Below are positions 25,200-34,353 of a DNA stretch of 64,000 nucleotides, piece by piece (position 1 is the first letter of the stretch; every line of letters starts with the position of its first letter). The position numbers and the translations under genes are program-made. Source of the stretch: Palsa-1439 sp050015495. Lineage in GTDB: Bacteria; Verrucomicrobiota; Verrucomicrobiia; Palsa-1439. The notes below the pieces were generated by a model. It made no database searches, had not been told where the DNA came from, and saw only the letters and a list, made by a program, of their open reading frames with translations. Location: the NCBI GenBank assembly GCA_050015495.1, contig JBEKBH010000003.1, forward strand, positions 1-64,000, in the 5' to 3' direction.

Positions 25200-26419
25200 A
25201 GCGAAGTGTCAGGTTGCTGGCGGTTTCGGTGGCGCTCGCCCTGGGCGTGGTGGCCCTGTCGTGCTCCCACCAGGAAAACGGGAAGACGGTCAACGCGGCC
25301 ACGGCAGCGCCGAAGAAGACAATGTACCACTCGACGATGAATCCCAACGAAGTCAGTGATCAACCGGGCAAAGATTCGATGGGCATGGATATGGTTCCTT
25401 TCGAACCCGAAACGTCGGCGGAGAAAACGCCGTCGGGGCTGGCAGCGGTATCGATCACGGCGGACGCGCGACAACGAATGGGATTGACGACGGGCGTGGT
25501 GGAACGGCGCGCACTGGCGCGCGAGGTTCGAACGTCGGCCCGAATCGCGGCGGACGAGACGCGCGTGTACCGGGTCACCGTCAAAGTGGACGGGTGGGTG
25601 GACAAACTTTTCACCGCGACGACCGGGCAATTCGTGAAGCAAGGTGACCCGTTGCTCATGGTTTACAGTCCTGACCTGTTGACGTTGCAAAATGAGTACC
25701 TCATGGCATGGCGATCCGGCTCATCGAACCTGGTCGCGTCGGCCCGGCGGCGTTTGACGCTGTGGGACATCACCGACGAGCAGATTGATCGGCTGGAAAA
25801 GACCGGGGTTGCCGAAAAGATGCTCACGCTGTATGCGCCGGCCAGCGGATGGATCATTGAGCGCACGGTCTTACCCGGCCAAAAGATCGCCGCCGGCGAA
25901 TCGTTGTTGGTCATCGCCGATTTGTCGACGGTCTGGGGTGACGCCGACATCTATCAGTCGGATCTTCCCTACGTGAAGGTCGGCATGCCGGTCGAACTGA
26001 CCTTGTCCTACTGGCCGGACAAGAAGTTCACGGGGAAGGTTACATTTGTCTCGCCGACGCTGGATCCGGACAGTCGTACCATGAAAGCGCGGTTGGAGAT
26101 TCCGAATCCGGAATTACTGTTGAAGCCGGAGATGTTCGCCACGGCCACGCTCTCGTACGAACTGGGCGACGGCCTGGCCATTCCCGAAACCGCGGTGATG
26201 CGCACGGGACTCGAGACGTACGCGTTTCGCGATGCGGGCGATGGGCGCCTGGTGCCGACACCGATCGTGGTGGGTGAACGTAGCGGCGGGTACTGCCAGC
26301 TTCTCTCGGGATTGAGCGCCGGCGACAAGGTCGTCACCTCCGCCAATTTCCTGGTGGACTCCGAATCGTCGATGAAAGCCGCCTTGGAGTCGATGGCGGC
26401 CAGGTCGCACCAACCGTGA
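25196..26419 (+). CDS. cusB: RND efflux periplasmic adaptor (CusB family)
   Basis: 407-residue membrane-fusion protein. A lipoprotein signal with lipobox ending ALSC (Cys near residue 22) precedes a short metal-binding motif (YHSTMNPNEVSDQPGKDSMG, about 43-62), a Met/His variant of the Cys-containing heavy-metal-binding domain. Then come barrel-sandwich, helical and beta-barrel domains (VDKLFTATTGQFVKQGDPL, then LPGQKIAAGESLLVIADLST). It links the CusA pump to the outer-membrane channel and may pass Cu(I)/Ag(I) to it via Met residues. Confidence 0.9.
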   Translation: MKRSVRLLAVSVALALGVVALSCSHQENGKTVNAATAAPKKTMYHSTMNPNEVSDQPGKDSMGMDMVPFEPETSAEKTPSGLAAVSITADARQRMGLTTGVVERRALAREVRTSARIAADETRVYRVTVKVDGWVDKLFTATTGQFVKQGDPLLMVYSPDLLTLQNEYLMAWRSGSSNLVASARRRLTLWDITDEQIDRLEKTGVAEKMLTLYAPASGWIIERTVLPGQKIAAGESLLVIADLSTVWGDADIYQSDLPYVKVGMPVELTLSYWPDKKFTGKVTFVSPTLDPDSRTMKARLEIPNPELLLKPEMFATATLSYELGDGLAIPETAVMRTGLETYAFRDAGDGRLVPTPIVVGERSGGYCQLLSGLSAGDKVVTSANFLVDSESSMKAALESMAARSHQP

Positions 26420-26432
26420 GCAACCGTCCGGT

Positions 26433-29400
26433 ATGATCAAGCGAATCATCCAATTCAGCGCGCACAACCGTCTTCTCGTCGTCCTGCTCGTGGCCGCGGC
26501 GGTGGCGTATTCGTTCTATACGATGAAGAATATCCGGTTGGATGCGATCCCCGACCTCAGCGACACGCAGGTTATCGTGTTTACGAAGTGGGACCGCAGC
26601 CCGGACATCGTGGAAGACCAGGTCACCTACCCGATCATCTCCGCGTTGCTCGGCGCGCCACGCGTGAAGGCGATCCGCGGAGCCAGCGATTTCGGGTTTT
26701 CGTATGTGTACGTGATTTTCGAGGACGGCACCGACCTCTACTGGGCGCGCAGTCGGGTGAACGAGTATCTCTCGAAAATCACCGGCCAATTGCCGGCGGG
26801 CGTCACACCCGAACTCGGTCCCGATGCGACGGGCGTGGGTTGGGTTTACCAATACGCGCTGGTGGACAAGTCCGGCACACACAGCCTCGCGGATCTGCGC
26901 AGTTATCAGGATTGGGTGCTGCGGTACGCGCTGCAGAGCGTGCCGGGTGTGGCTGAAGTGGCTGGGTTGGGCGGGTTTCAGAAGCAATATCAGGTAACGG
27001 TCGATCCGGTGAAACTGCAGGCCTACGGGGTTGGCGTCGTTGACATCATGGACGCCATCAAACGCAGCAACAACGAGGTCGGCGGCCGCCTCATCGAATG
27101 GAACGGCAAAGAATTCATGGTGCGCGGGCGTGGTTATGTAAAGTCGACTGATGACCTTGGCCTGATTGCCGTCAAGACAACCAAGGCCGGCACACCGGTG
27201 CTGTTGCGCGACGTGGCCGAGATCGCGCTCGGACCGCAAATCCGGCGCGGCGTTGCCGATCTCAACGGCGACGGCGATGTCGTTGGCGGGGTTGTGGTCA
27301 TGCGCCACGGCGAGAATGCGCTCAATGTCATCGAGCGCGTGAAGGCGAAGCTGAGCGAATTGAAGTCCTCGATGCCCGAAGGCGTTGAGGTTGTTTCCAC
27401 CTACGACCGGTCCGAGCTGATCCAGCGGTCGATCGACAATCTGAAGGACGATCTGATCATGGAGATGATCATCGTCAGTTTCGTGATCTTGTTTTTCCTC
27501 TGGCACATCCCGTCGGCGATTGTCCCGATCATCACCATTCCCGTCGCCGTCGCGCTCGCGTTCATCCCGATGTATTTCATGGGGATCACCTCGAATATCA
27601 TGAGCCTCGCCGGGATCGCGATTTCCATCGGCGTGCTCGTGGACGGCGCGATTGTCGAGGTCGAGAACGCGTACAAGAAACTCGAACGCTGGCAGGAAGA
27701 GGGCGCGCGGGGCGATTTTCACGAGATTCGCCTGGAAGCACTGATGGAGGTCGGGCCATCGGTCTTTTTCTCGTTGCTGGTGATCGCGGTGGCGTTTCTG
27801 CCCGTGTTCGCTCTTGTCGACCAGGAAGGACGGCTTTTCAAACCGCTGGCCTACACGAAAACGCTGGCGATGGCCCTGGCGGCGTTGCTGGCGATCACGC
27901 TTGATCCCGCGGTGCGCATGCTGTTCACGCGGATGGAACCGTTCAAAATGCGACCACGTTGGTTCGCGAAGCTGATGGACGGCATCTTCGTCGGGAAATA
28001 CTATCCCGAGGAGAAGCATCCCGTCAGCCGCGTGTTGTTCTCGTTGTACGAGAGACCATGCAGGCTCGTGTTGCGTCATCCAAAAACGACCATCGCGCTG
28101 GCGGCGCTCATCGTGGCGACGACCGTGCCGGTGTATTTGAAGTTGGGACACGAATTTATGCCACCCCTGAATGAGGGATCGATCCTCTACATGCCGACCA
28201 CATTCCCCGGCATTTCGGTCACCGAGGCGCAGCGGTTGATGGAAACACAGGATCGCATCCTGAAGCAGTTTCCCGAGGTCGTTTCCGTACACGGCAAGGC
28301 AGGGCGGGCCGATACATCGACCGATCCCGCGCCGTTCTCGATGATGGAAACGGTCGTCCAACTCAAGCCGATGTCCGAATGGCGGCCGAAACAGCGGTTC
28401 TTCTCCTCGTGGCCGGGACCCTTGCGGGCAATGCTGGGGCATATCTGGCCCGAACACATTTCGCAGGAGGAACTCATCAACGAAATGGACCGGGCCGTGC
28501 AGATTCCCGGCAGCGTCAACGCCTGGACGATGCCGATCAAGAATCGCATCGATATGCTCGCCACGGGAATCCGCACACCGGTTGGCGTCAAGGTCTTTGG
28601 GTCCAACCTCGACGAAATCCAGCGCATCGGCGAGCGCATCGAGGGCATTCTTCGCAATGTGCCGGGCACGCGCAGCATCTTCGCCGAACGCGCCGCAGGC
28701 GGTTACTTTGTGGACATCACGCCGAGGCGCGAAGCGATCGCGCGGTACGGTCTCACCATCGACGACGTCCAGAACGTCATCATGACCGCCATCGGCGGCG
28801 AGACGATTTCCACCACCATCGAAGGCCGGGAGCGTTACTCGATCAATCTGCGTTACCCGCGCGATTTGCGCGACAACGTCGATCAACTGGAGCGCGTGCT
28901 GGTCAGGGCGCCGATGGGGCGCCAGGTGCCGTTGAAAGAGTTGGCGGACATTTCGCTGGTGAATGGCCCGTCGATGATTCGCGACGAGAACGGGATGCTC
29001 GCGGGCTACGTGTACGTGGACATTACCGGACGCGATGTCGGCGGTTACGTCGAGGACGCGAAGCGGGCGGTGGCGGCGGGATTGAAGCTGCCGACGGGGT
29101 ACTCGATCGTGTGGAGCGGACAATACGAAAACATGTTGCGTGTGCGTGAGCGATTGAAAATCGTGTTGCCGGTCACGATCGTGGTGATTTTCGTGTTGCT
29201 GTACGCCAACACGAAGTCGGGCGTCAAGGCGCTGATCGTCATGCTGGCCGTGCCATTTTCGCTGGTCGGCGCGGTCTGGCTGTTATGGCTGTTGCACTAT
29301 AATGTCTCCATCGCGGTGTGGGTTGGAATGATTGCGTTGATGGGGCTCGACGCGGAAACGGGAGTGTTCATGCTGTTGTTTCTCGATTTGTCCTACGACG

Positions 29401-29690
29401 AAGCGAAACGAAACGGAAAATTGCGCAATCTATCGGATTTGCATGAAGCCATCATTCATGGCGCTGTGAAACGCATCCGTCCGAAGATGATGACCGTGGG
29501 CGCGGCGGCGATGGGGTTGATGCCGATCATGTGGTCGGTCGGCAGCGGCGCGGATATGATGAAACGGATCGCCGCGCCGATGGTCGGCGGCGTATTCAGT
29601 TCGTTCCTGTTGGAGTTATTGGTGTATCCGGCCCTCTATTCCATCTGGAAGTGGCGGTTTGTGATGAAGCGGGGCGAGGTTGTGCCGTAG
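26433..29690 (+). CDS. cusA: Cu(I)/Ag(I) RND efflux pump CusA
   Basis: 1085-residue heavy-metal RND pump with 12 membrane spans and two periplasmic loops. The three methionines that bind Cu(I)/Ag(I) in E. coli CusA appear conserved in context: YMPTTFPGIS, FSMMETVVQLKP and NRIDMLATGI. The membrane motif IGVLVDGAIVEVENAYKK carries the proton-relay Asp/Glu. The length fits the family. It lies 13 bases after cusB and ends the efflux operon. Copper or silver is favoured over Zn/Co/Ni because of the Met triad. Confidence 0.94.
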   Translation: MIKRIIQFSAHNRLLVVLLVAAAVAYSFYTMKNIRLDAIPDLSDTQVIVFTKWDRSPDIVEDQVTYPIISALLGAPRVKAIRGASDFGFSYVYVIFEDGTDLYWARSRVNEYLSKITGQLPAGVTPELGPDATGVGWVYQYALVDKSGTHSLADLRSYQDWVLRYALQSVPGVAEVAGLGGFQKQYQVTVDPVKLQAYGVGVVDIMDAIKRSNNEVGGRLIEWNGKEFMVRGRGYVKSTDDLGLIAVKTTKAGTPVLLRDVAEIALGPQIRRGVADLNGDGDVVGGVVVMRHGENALNVIERVKAKLSELKSSMPEGVEVVSTYDRSELIQRSIDNLKDDLIMEMIIVSFVILFFLWHIPSAIVPIITIPVAVALAFIPMYFMGITSNIMSLAGIAISIGVLVDGAIVEVENAYKKLERWQEEGARGDFHEIRLEALMEVGPSVFFSLLVIAVAFLPVFALVDQEGRLFKPLAYTKTLAMALAALLAITLDPAVRMLFTRMEPFKMRPRWFAKLMDGIFVGKYYPEEKHPVSRVLFSLYERPCRLVLRHPKTTIALAALIVATTVPVYLKLGHEFMPPLNEGSILYMPTTFPGISVTEAQRLMETQDRILKQFPEVVSVHGKAGRADTSTDPAPFSMMETVVQLKPMSEWRPKQRFFSSWPGPLRAMLGHIWPEHISQEELINEMDRAVQIPGSVNAWTMPIKNRIDMLATGIRTPVGVKVFGSNLDEIQRIGERIEGILRNVPGTRSIFAERAAGGYFVDITPRREAIARYGLTIDDVQNVIMTAIGGETISTTIEGRERYSINLRYPRDLRDNVDQLERVLVRAPMGRQVPLKELADISLVNGPSMIRDENGMLAGYVYVDITGRDVGGYVEDAKRAVAAGLKLPTGYSIVWSGQYENMLRVRERLKIVLPVTIVVIFVLLYANTKSGVKALIVMLAVPFSLVGAVWLLWLLHYNVSIAVWVGMIALMGLDAETGVFMLLFLDLSYDEAKRNGKLRNLSDLHEAIIHGAVKRIRPKMMTVGAAAMGLMPIMWSVGSGADMMKRIAAPMVGGVFSSFLLELLVYPALYSIWKWRFVMKRGEVVP

Positions 29691-29848
29691 CCGACCAATC
29701 GCCTCAACAAGACGACGAGGCAGATCATTAGCGTCGACGGCGAACTTCATGAGGCATTCCCACGGTGGTGCCAACGGATGGCCGCAACCAGATTGGTTCA
29801 TATCTTGAGTGCTGCGCCGATGGCATGTAGCATGTGGGTTTGAGAAAA

Positions 29849-31483
29849 ATGCCAATGCTACGGACTCTGGTTAGAGAGCGCTTGTTTTATTTCGCAGTTC
29901 TGGCAGCTATCGGCACGGCTCTATTCCTCCATTTGTGGAGGATCGGATCGGCGCCACGCGGGTTCTCTGTGGACGAGTGTTCCATCGCCTACAACGCCTA
30001 TTGCATCAGCCGAACGGGTGCCGACGAGTACGGAACCTCCCGGCCCTTGTATTTCCGGGGTTTGGATGTCTTTTACGACCCTGTTGACGTTTATTCGGTG
30101 GTACTTCCCATCCGGGCATTTGGTCTCGAAAAATGGGTGGCTCGTTTGCCTTCCGGCTTGTATTGCCTGCTGGCTTGTGTTGCCTTTTCAATGCTGCTTC
30201 GTCACTGGCGGTTTGAACCGCCGCTCGCCCTGGCAGGGGGCTTCCTCTTGTCAGTCATTCCCTGGGTCTTTCCGTTGAGTCGAGGTTGTGCGTATGCGGG
30301 GCACACCGCCGCATTGCTGGGGCTGGCAACAGGGCTGGCCCTGACCGGTTCCGCGTTGCGCCGACGATCCAATTGGCGGGCTGTGCTGGCCGGGGTTACG
30401 TGGGCGCTGACCTTCTACACGCACCAGACCATCCAGCCGGTTCTCGCATTGCTCATAATCGGCTGCGTGATTGTTCTCTGGCGTCCATTGGTCCAGCGTT
30501 GGCGCTTGGTCTTGCTGATGACGTTTTCTGCGCTGATCATTTTATTGCCACTGATCATCAACATTCTGCGGTCCCCGGAGGGTCTCACAGTAAGGTTTCA
30601 TCAGGTGAGCATCACCAACGGCGCCACTTCCCTGCGGGATGGGATGGTGGACGTGGCCAGCCGCTACCTCGACTACTTCAAGCCGCAGTTCTTGTTTATT
30701 TCCGGCGATCCCGAACCGCGCCATCATACAGGGCATGGTGGAGAATTATACTGGTGCCTCGCGCCCCTGATCCTCATCGGACTCTACGTCGCGGTTCGCT
30801 GCTGGCGACAACACGCGTCATCCAGAATCATATTGGTCGGCATCCTAGTTTCGCCGGTATCCGCCGCGCTCACAATGGATCGGGAACACAGCACGCGCGG
30901 CGTGTCTGCCGTAATCTTTTGGTTGCTGCTGGCCATGCTCGGAGCCCAATGGTTGTGGCAGCGTCCGGGTCGTTGGCGAAAATTGCTGTTCCTCATCGCG
31001 TGCGCTGGGACATTGGAAATCGCGCTCTACATGCGCGATTATTTTGGCGCATACCAAACCCGCGATCCTCAGGCACTCCAAACCGAATTGACTGACGCGT
31101 TCGAATACTGCTTTGCCCACCTCGAGACCAATCAAATCTTGTACATCTCCGCATCGACGTATACCCCCTACGGGGCGATCGTGAACGCTGACCTCAAACC
31201 ACAGCTGTATGTTTACGTTCTGTTTTTCGGCAAGATCGATCCGCACATCTACCAGCGAACAGGCCTTCCAACAGGCACGGTGCGATTGTACGACGGCCAT
31301 GCGCCCAAGCCGGGCTTGCTGTTGGGCTGCAACAACTATTATATACGAAGCCCGGACAGACCGAACGAGTTCCTTGCCGCGTCCGACAACCTGCCGATGC
31401 CACTCGCCGCCAGGCTGATAGAATCCATCCCGTTTAGCGGCCAGTATTCCTTTGCGAAGTATCAGGTGTTTGGCATTCCCTAA
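29849..31483 (+). CDS. GT-C family membrane glycosyltransferase (GT39/ArnT-like)
   Basis: About 544-residue integral membrane protein with some 11 spans. The first outer loop has an acidic pair, GFSVDECSIAYNAY, followed by the substrate-loop pattern found in GT39/ArnT and related polyprenyl-phosphate sugar transferases. A GTG at 29834 is an alternative start; the ATG at 29849 is preferred. It stands alone, without sugar-nucleotide genes nearby, so the acceptor is unknown. Base composition is less GC rich than the efflux operon, and the flanks hold toxin remnants, which fits an acquired patch. Confidence 0.75.
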   Translation: MPMLRTLVRERLFYFAVLAAIGTALFLHLWRIGSAPRGFSVDECSIAYNAYCISRTGADEYGTSRPLYFRGLDVFYDPVDVYSVVLPIRAFGLEKWVARLPSGLYCLLACVAFSMLLRHWRFEPPLALAGGFLLSVIPWVFPLSRGCAYAGHTAALLGLATGLALTGSALRRRSNWRAVLAGVTWALTFYTHQTIQPVLALLIIGCVIVLWRPLVQRWRLVLLMTFSALIILLPLIINILRSPEGLTVRFHQVSITNGATSLRDGMVDVASRYLDYFKPQFLFISGDPEPRHHTGHGGELYWCLAPLILIGLYVAVRCWRQHASSRIILVGILVSPVSAALTMDREHSTRGVSAVIFWLLLAMLGAQWLWQRPGRWRKLLFLIACAGTLEIALYMRDYFGAYQTRDPQALQTELTDAFEYCFAHLETNQILYISASTYTPYGAIVNADLKPQLYVYVLFFGKIDPHIYQRTGLPTGTVRLYDGHAPKPGLLLGCNNYYIRSPDRPNEFLAASDNLPMPLAARLIESIPFSGQYSFAKYQVFGIP

Positions 31484-31488
31484 GGACC

Positions 31489-31662
31489 GGGGTCGAGTTT
31501 GCCGAGAACATTTTCCGGCTGTTGGGCTGGCTCGACGGAGGGACGCTCATCCTCGAGCATGGATTTCAGAAGAAGACCCCCAAGATGCCAGCCAGTGAAA
31601 TCCGGGCAACGGAGCAACGAAGGAACCACCATGGCGAGGAACTACAAATAGCGCTGCGGTAG
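31489..31662 (+). pseudogene. Remnant of HigB/RelE-like toxin (phage Gp49-like family)
   Basis: A 57-codon open stretch directly after the glycosyltransferase stop encodes FRLLGWLDGGTLILEHGFQ followed by KKTPKMPASEI and a basic tail. This closely matches the C-terminal half of HigB/Gp49-like mRNA interferases (usual pattern: V.LLHGF.KKT.KTP..EI..A..R). There is no start codon with a ribosome site, the N-terminal half is missing, and no HTH antitoxin follows. Treated as a decayed toxin gene. Confidence 0.6.
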
Positions 31663-31873
31663 GACTGCGGCGGCGAGATCAGGCGGCGGCGGCACGAACG
31701 GGCAGCACTCTGAACCAGTTGGGCAACAACCTCCATCATGAAGTCGTGATTTTTGGATTTTCAATGCAGAAGTCATCCTGTCGATGCAATGTTCGGCAGG
31801 CTTGCCATAGTGCTGGTCGCAAACTAGCATTGTCCAGACACAGCAGGCGATACGAGAGGGCTAAGGCAGTTCA
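31663..31873. other. Gap before darT with no recognised gene
   Basis: About 210 bases between the toxin remnant and darT. No convincing open frame, RNA gene or repeat was seen. Base composition shifts toward AT (around 31735-31780) before the GTG start of darT, so its promoter probably lies here. Confidence 0.5.
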
Positions 31874-32473
31874 GTGAATCGGTCGGAACTGACAGAGTTG
31901 CATTACATCACGCCCGTGCAGAATGTGCCGTCGATTCTGCAACACGGTGTCCTCTGTCATCAGTTGGCTGAGAGGGTTGCACATGAGTCAGTGGCGATGC
32001 AGGAGGTTCAGGATTTGCGTGCGAGGAAAACTGTTCCTGGCGGTCTGCCTCTTCACCAGTATGTCAACCTGTACGTCCATGCCCGCAATGCGATGCTCTA
32101 CAAACGCCGAATCCAGCATATGGCGTTGTGCATTTTACGCATCCACACAGATGTTCTGGATTTGCCGCAGGTCATCATCGCCGATGGAAATGCGGCGAGC
32201 AGAGGCGACTATACGAGATTTTACGCTTCCCCTTCGGGCTTGGAAGAGTTAGAAAAGGACGAGGTGTTCGCCGTGTATTGGACTGACCCAGACCCGATTA
32301 GGGCATTTTACTTGAGGCGGGTCAGATGTGCGGAGGTGCTGGTTCCGAGGAGACTAGATGCCCGATATATCATTGGGGCACACGTTTCATGCAGGGAGGT
32401 AGAGGCAACATTGAGGGCGGCTGGCTGGAGACTTGCGGTCAATGTTGACCCTCATCTATTTTTCGTGGGGTGA
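31874..32473 (+). CDS. darT: DarT toxin: ssDNA thymidine ADP-ribosyltransferase (DUF4433)
   Basis: 199-residue DarT. The family ADP-ribosylates thymidine in single-stranded DNA, blocking replication. Recognisable features: HYITPVQNVPSILQHGVL near residue 10 (NAD-binding His), VNLYVHARNAMLY near 64, YTRFYASPSGLEEL near 113 and the catalytic Glu154 in CAEVLV. The start is a GTG; no better ATG precedes HYITP. It overlaps the antitoxin frame at its 3' end. Codon use and GC (near 50%) differ from the high-GC neighbours, indicating recent transfer. Intact motifs suggest an active toxin. Confidence 0.92.
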   Translation: MNRSELTELHYITPVQNVPSILQHGVLCHQLAERVAHESVAMQEVQDLRARKTVPGGLPLHQYVNLYVHARNAMLYKRRIQHMALCILRIHTDVLDLPQVIIADGNAASRGDYTRFYASPSGLEELEKDEVFAVYWTDPDPIRAFYLRRVRCAEVLVPRRLDARYIIGAHVSCREVEATLRAAGWRLAVNVDPHLFFVG

Positions 32474-32484
32474 GATTAAGCGTT

Positions 32485-33612
32485 ATGGTCAAAGTCCTCA
32501 TAGGTGACTTGTTCCAATCGAAGGCGCAGACATTCGTCAACACCGTCAACTGCGTCGGCATTATGGGCAAGGGGGTTGCGCTTGAGTTCAAGAAACGTTT
32601 CCCTGAGATGTTCGAGGACTACGAGCATCGTTGTCTCCACCATGAAGTGCGACTGGGACGCCCATACCTCTACAAGTCGCTCGTTCTTCCGTGGGTTCTC
32701 AATTTCCCAACGAAGGACCACTGGCGCTCCGTCACCAAACTTGAAGACATCATTCAGGGACTCGACTTCTTGCTTGCTCATTACAAGCAGTGGGGCATTG
32801 CTTCGTTGGCGGTTCCTCCACTTGGTTGCGGCAACGGACAACTAGAGTGGCGTGTAGTCGGTCGGACACTGTATCGCTACTTCAGCCGCATGGATATTCC
32901 CGTAGAAGTCTATGCGCCTTACGGGACGCCCCACGCAGAACTACAACCGTCATTTCTCGGCGTGGCTGGCACTGAGGGAGATTTGACCGTCTCGATGCCG
33001 CAACCGCATTTCATCAGACCGGCTTGGGTCGCCCTTGTGGAGATACTGCGACGAATCGAAGAGCAACCGTATCACCATCCCGTTGGCAGAGTTTTCTTCC
33101 AAAAGATTGCCAACGTTGCGACAGACCAAGGGCTTCCCACGGGCTTGGAGTATCGACGGAGCAGTTTCGGACCTTTCTCCCCAGACCTAAAAGGCGTCAC
33201 AGCGAGACTCATCAACAACGGTCTCCTCGTCGAGGAGCAACAGGGCAAGATGTTCAATGTTCATGTCGGACGAACCTTCACTGATGCCAGTAAATCTTAT
33301 GCACTCGATTTGGAGCGCTGGGAGCCCATCATAGAACGAACAGCCGATTTGTTCATGCGCCTAGACAGTCAGCAGGCGGAGATTGCGGCAACTGTCCTTT
33401 TTGCCGCTCGTTCAACGGCGGGGACTGAACATGACAAGCCAACGGAGCGTCAGGTATTCGACGAAGTCATGAAGTGGAAACAACGGCGGCGTCCCCCACT
33501 GAATGAACAAGAAGTCGCTTCGACGATTCGAAATCTGGCGGCGCTGGGTTGGCTCAACGTGAAAGCCAGCGAGGATTTGCCTCTTCCAGAAGATATTCTC
33601 GCTCACACCTAG
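32485..33612 (+). CDS. darG: DarG antitoxin: macrodomain ADP-ribosylglycohydrolase
   Basis: About 375-residue DarG. The N-terminal macrodomain (residues 1-155) has LIGDLFQSKAQTFVNTVNC, GIMGKGVALEFKKRFP, the catalytic-Lys segment NFPTKDHWR and PPLGCGNG; it removes ADP-ribose from DNA. The C-terminal part (about 175-370; VGRVFFQKIANVATDQGLP, SFGPFSPDLK) is the YwgA-like domain that directly binds and inhibits DarT. The ATG at 32485 has a ribosome site (GGGGTGAG); a GTG at 32470 overlapping the darT stop is an alternative. Confidence 0.93.
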   Translation: MVKVLIGDLFQSKAQTFVNTVNCVGIMGKGVALEFKKRFPEMFEDYEHRCLHHEVRLGRPYLYKSLVLPWVLNFPTKDHWRSVTKLEDIIQGLDFLLAHYKQWGIASLAVPPLGCGNGQLEWRVVGRTLYRYFSRMDIPVEVYAPYGTPHAELQPSFLGVAGTEGDLTVSMPQPHFIRPAWVALVEILRRIEEQPYHHPVGRVFFQKIANVATDQGLPTGLEYRRSSFGPFSPDLKGVTARLINNGLLVEEQQGKMFNVHVGRTFTDASKSYALDLERWEPIIERTADLFMRLDSQQAEIAATVLFAARSTAGTEHDKPTERQVFDEVMKWKQRRRPPLNEQEVASTIRNLAALGWLNVKASEDLPLPEDILAHT

Positions 33613-33788
33613 CCTCCGACTTGACGAGAGGGTTGCTCGACTCGGGTCGTCTCATTATCATCGGGAGTCATGCCAAAGCATGCTGTCTTCATCCTGGGGG
33701 CTCCCGCCGAAGCACTCTGTTGAATTCCGCCCGGTCTCTTGACTTCTCTTGCTCTGGATTTGACCTGGTTTTCCGCCTGAAAAGCAGT

Positions 33789-33816
33789 TGCGCTTTGGGG
33801 TGCGGCTGGTATATTC
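33789..33816 (+). promoter_or_regulatory. Probable sigma70-type promoter of the respiratory cluster
   Basis: TTGCGC at 33789 and TATATT at 33811 with a 16-base spacer, 64 bases before the ferredoxin gene. This is the best promoter-like pair in the 267-base gap 33613-33879, which otherwise shows no gene. It would start the 18-kb transcript for the cytochrome complex. Confidence 0.45.
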
Positions 33817-33879
33817 CTTGTGAAACTTTTCTCAAAGTGGGTCGCGTAGGGTCGCAAATGGAAGAGAGACAATAACGGC

Positions 33880-34344
33880 ATGGCATATTTCATTACGGAC
33901 ACGTGTATCGGCTGCACCGTGTGCGAGCTGAAATGTCCCGTCGACACGATCAGCGGCAAGTCGAAGGAGTTGTACGTCATTCACCCCGAGGGTTGCATCG
34001 ACTGCGGGGTGTGCGCGATTTATTGCCCCGTTTCCTGCATCCAGGACCAGTACGGGAACCTCGTTACCCGCATCAAACCGAGCCAGATCCCCAAGGCCAA
34101 GGTCATCGTGGACGACTGCACCGGCTGCGAGTTTTGCGTGGACATTTGCCCGTTCGATTGCATTTACATGAAAGAGGACCCGACGCATACGGGCGCGGGT
34201 CATTACAAGGTGGCCGAGGTGGTGGCCGAGGAGTGCGTGGCCTGCCGACTTTGTGAAATTGTGTGCGACAAGGATGCGATCATCGTGCCGAATGCACCGA
34301 CCCACCGGGCGGCGATGTTGCCGTCCCAGTTGGAAAAACATTAG
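33880..34344 (+). CDS. Polyferredoxin with four [4Fe-4S] motifs
   Basis: 154-residue soluble ferredoxin-like protein with four CxxCxxCxxxC motifs: CIGCTVCELKCP (near residue 10), CIDCGVCAIYCP (46), CTGCEFCVDICP (85) and CVACRLCEIVCD (118). It has no signal peptide. It is the first gene of the cytochrome cluster, 9 bases before the HEAT protein. In this setting it may carry electrons between low-potential donors and the quinone/cytochrome b complex, but that role is inferred; as a soluble protein it may also serve unrelated reactions. Confidence 0.88.
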   Translation: MAYFITDTCIGCTVCELKCPVDTISGKSKELYVIHPEGCIDCGVCAIYCPVSCIQDQYGNLVTRIKPSQIPKAKVIVDDCTGCEFCVDICPFDCIYMKEDPTHTGAGHYKVAEVVAEECVACRLCEIVCDKDAIIVPNAPTHRAAMLPSQLEKH

Positions 34345-34353
34345 TTCTTTCAC

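Noticed and set aside
26334..29123. 929-codon minus-strand frame opposite cusA.
   Set aside because: Low-complexity His/Arg-rich composition typical of antisense frames; the plus strand encodes CusA.
29691..29751. On the minus strand, MKFAVDANDLPRRLVEAIGR just after cusA resembles the start of DUF5615 PIN-like toxins.
   Set aside because: Only ~20 codons match before the frame runs into the cusA end; too short to claim even a pseudogene, though it fits the toxin-remnant theme of this patch.
33613..33879. Possible phage attachment site or small gene between darG and the ferredoxin gene.
   Set aside because: No direct repeat of the darTG flanks or convincing open frame was found; only a promoter-like pair is supported.
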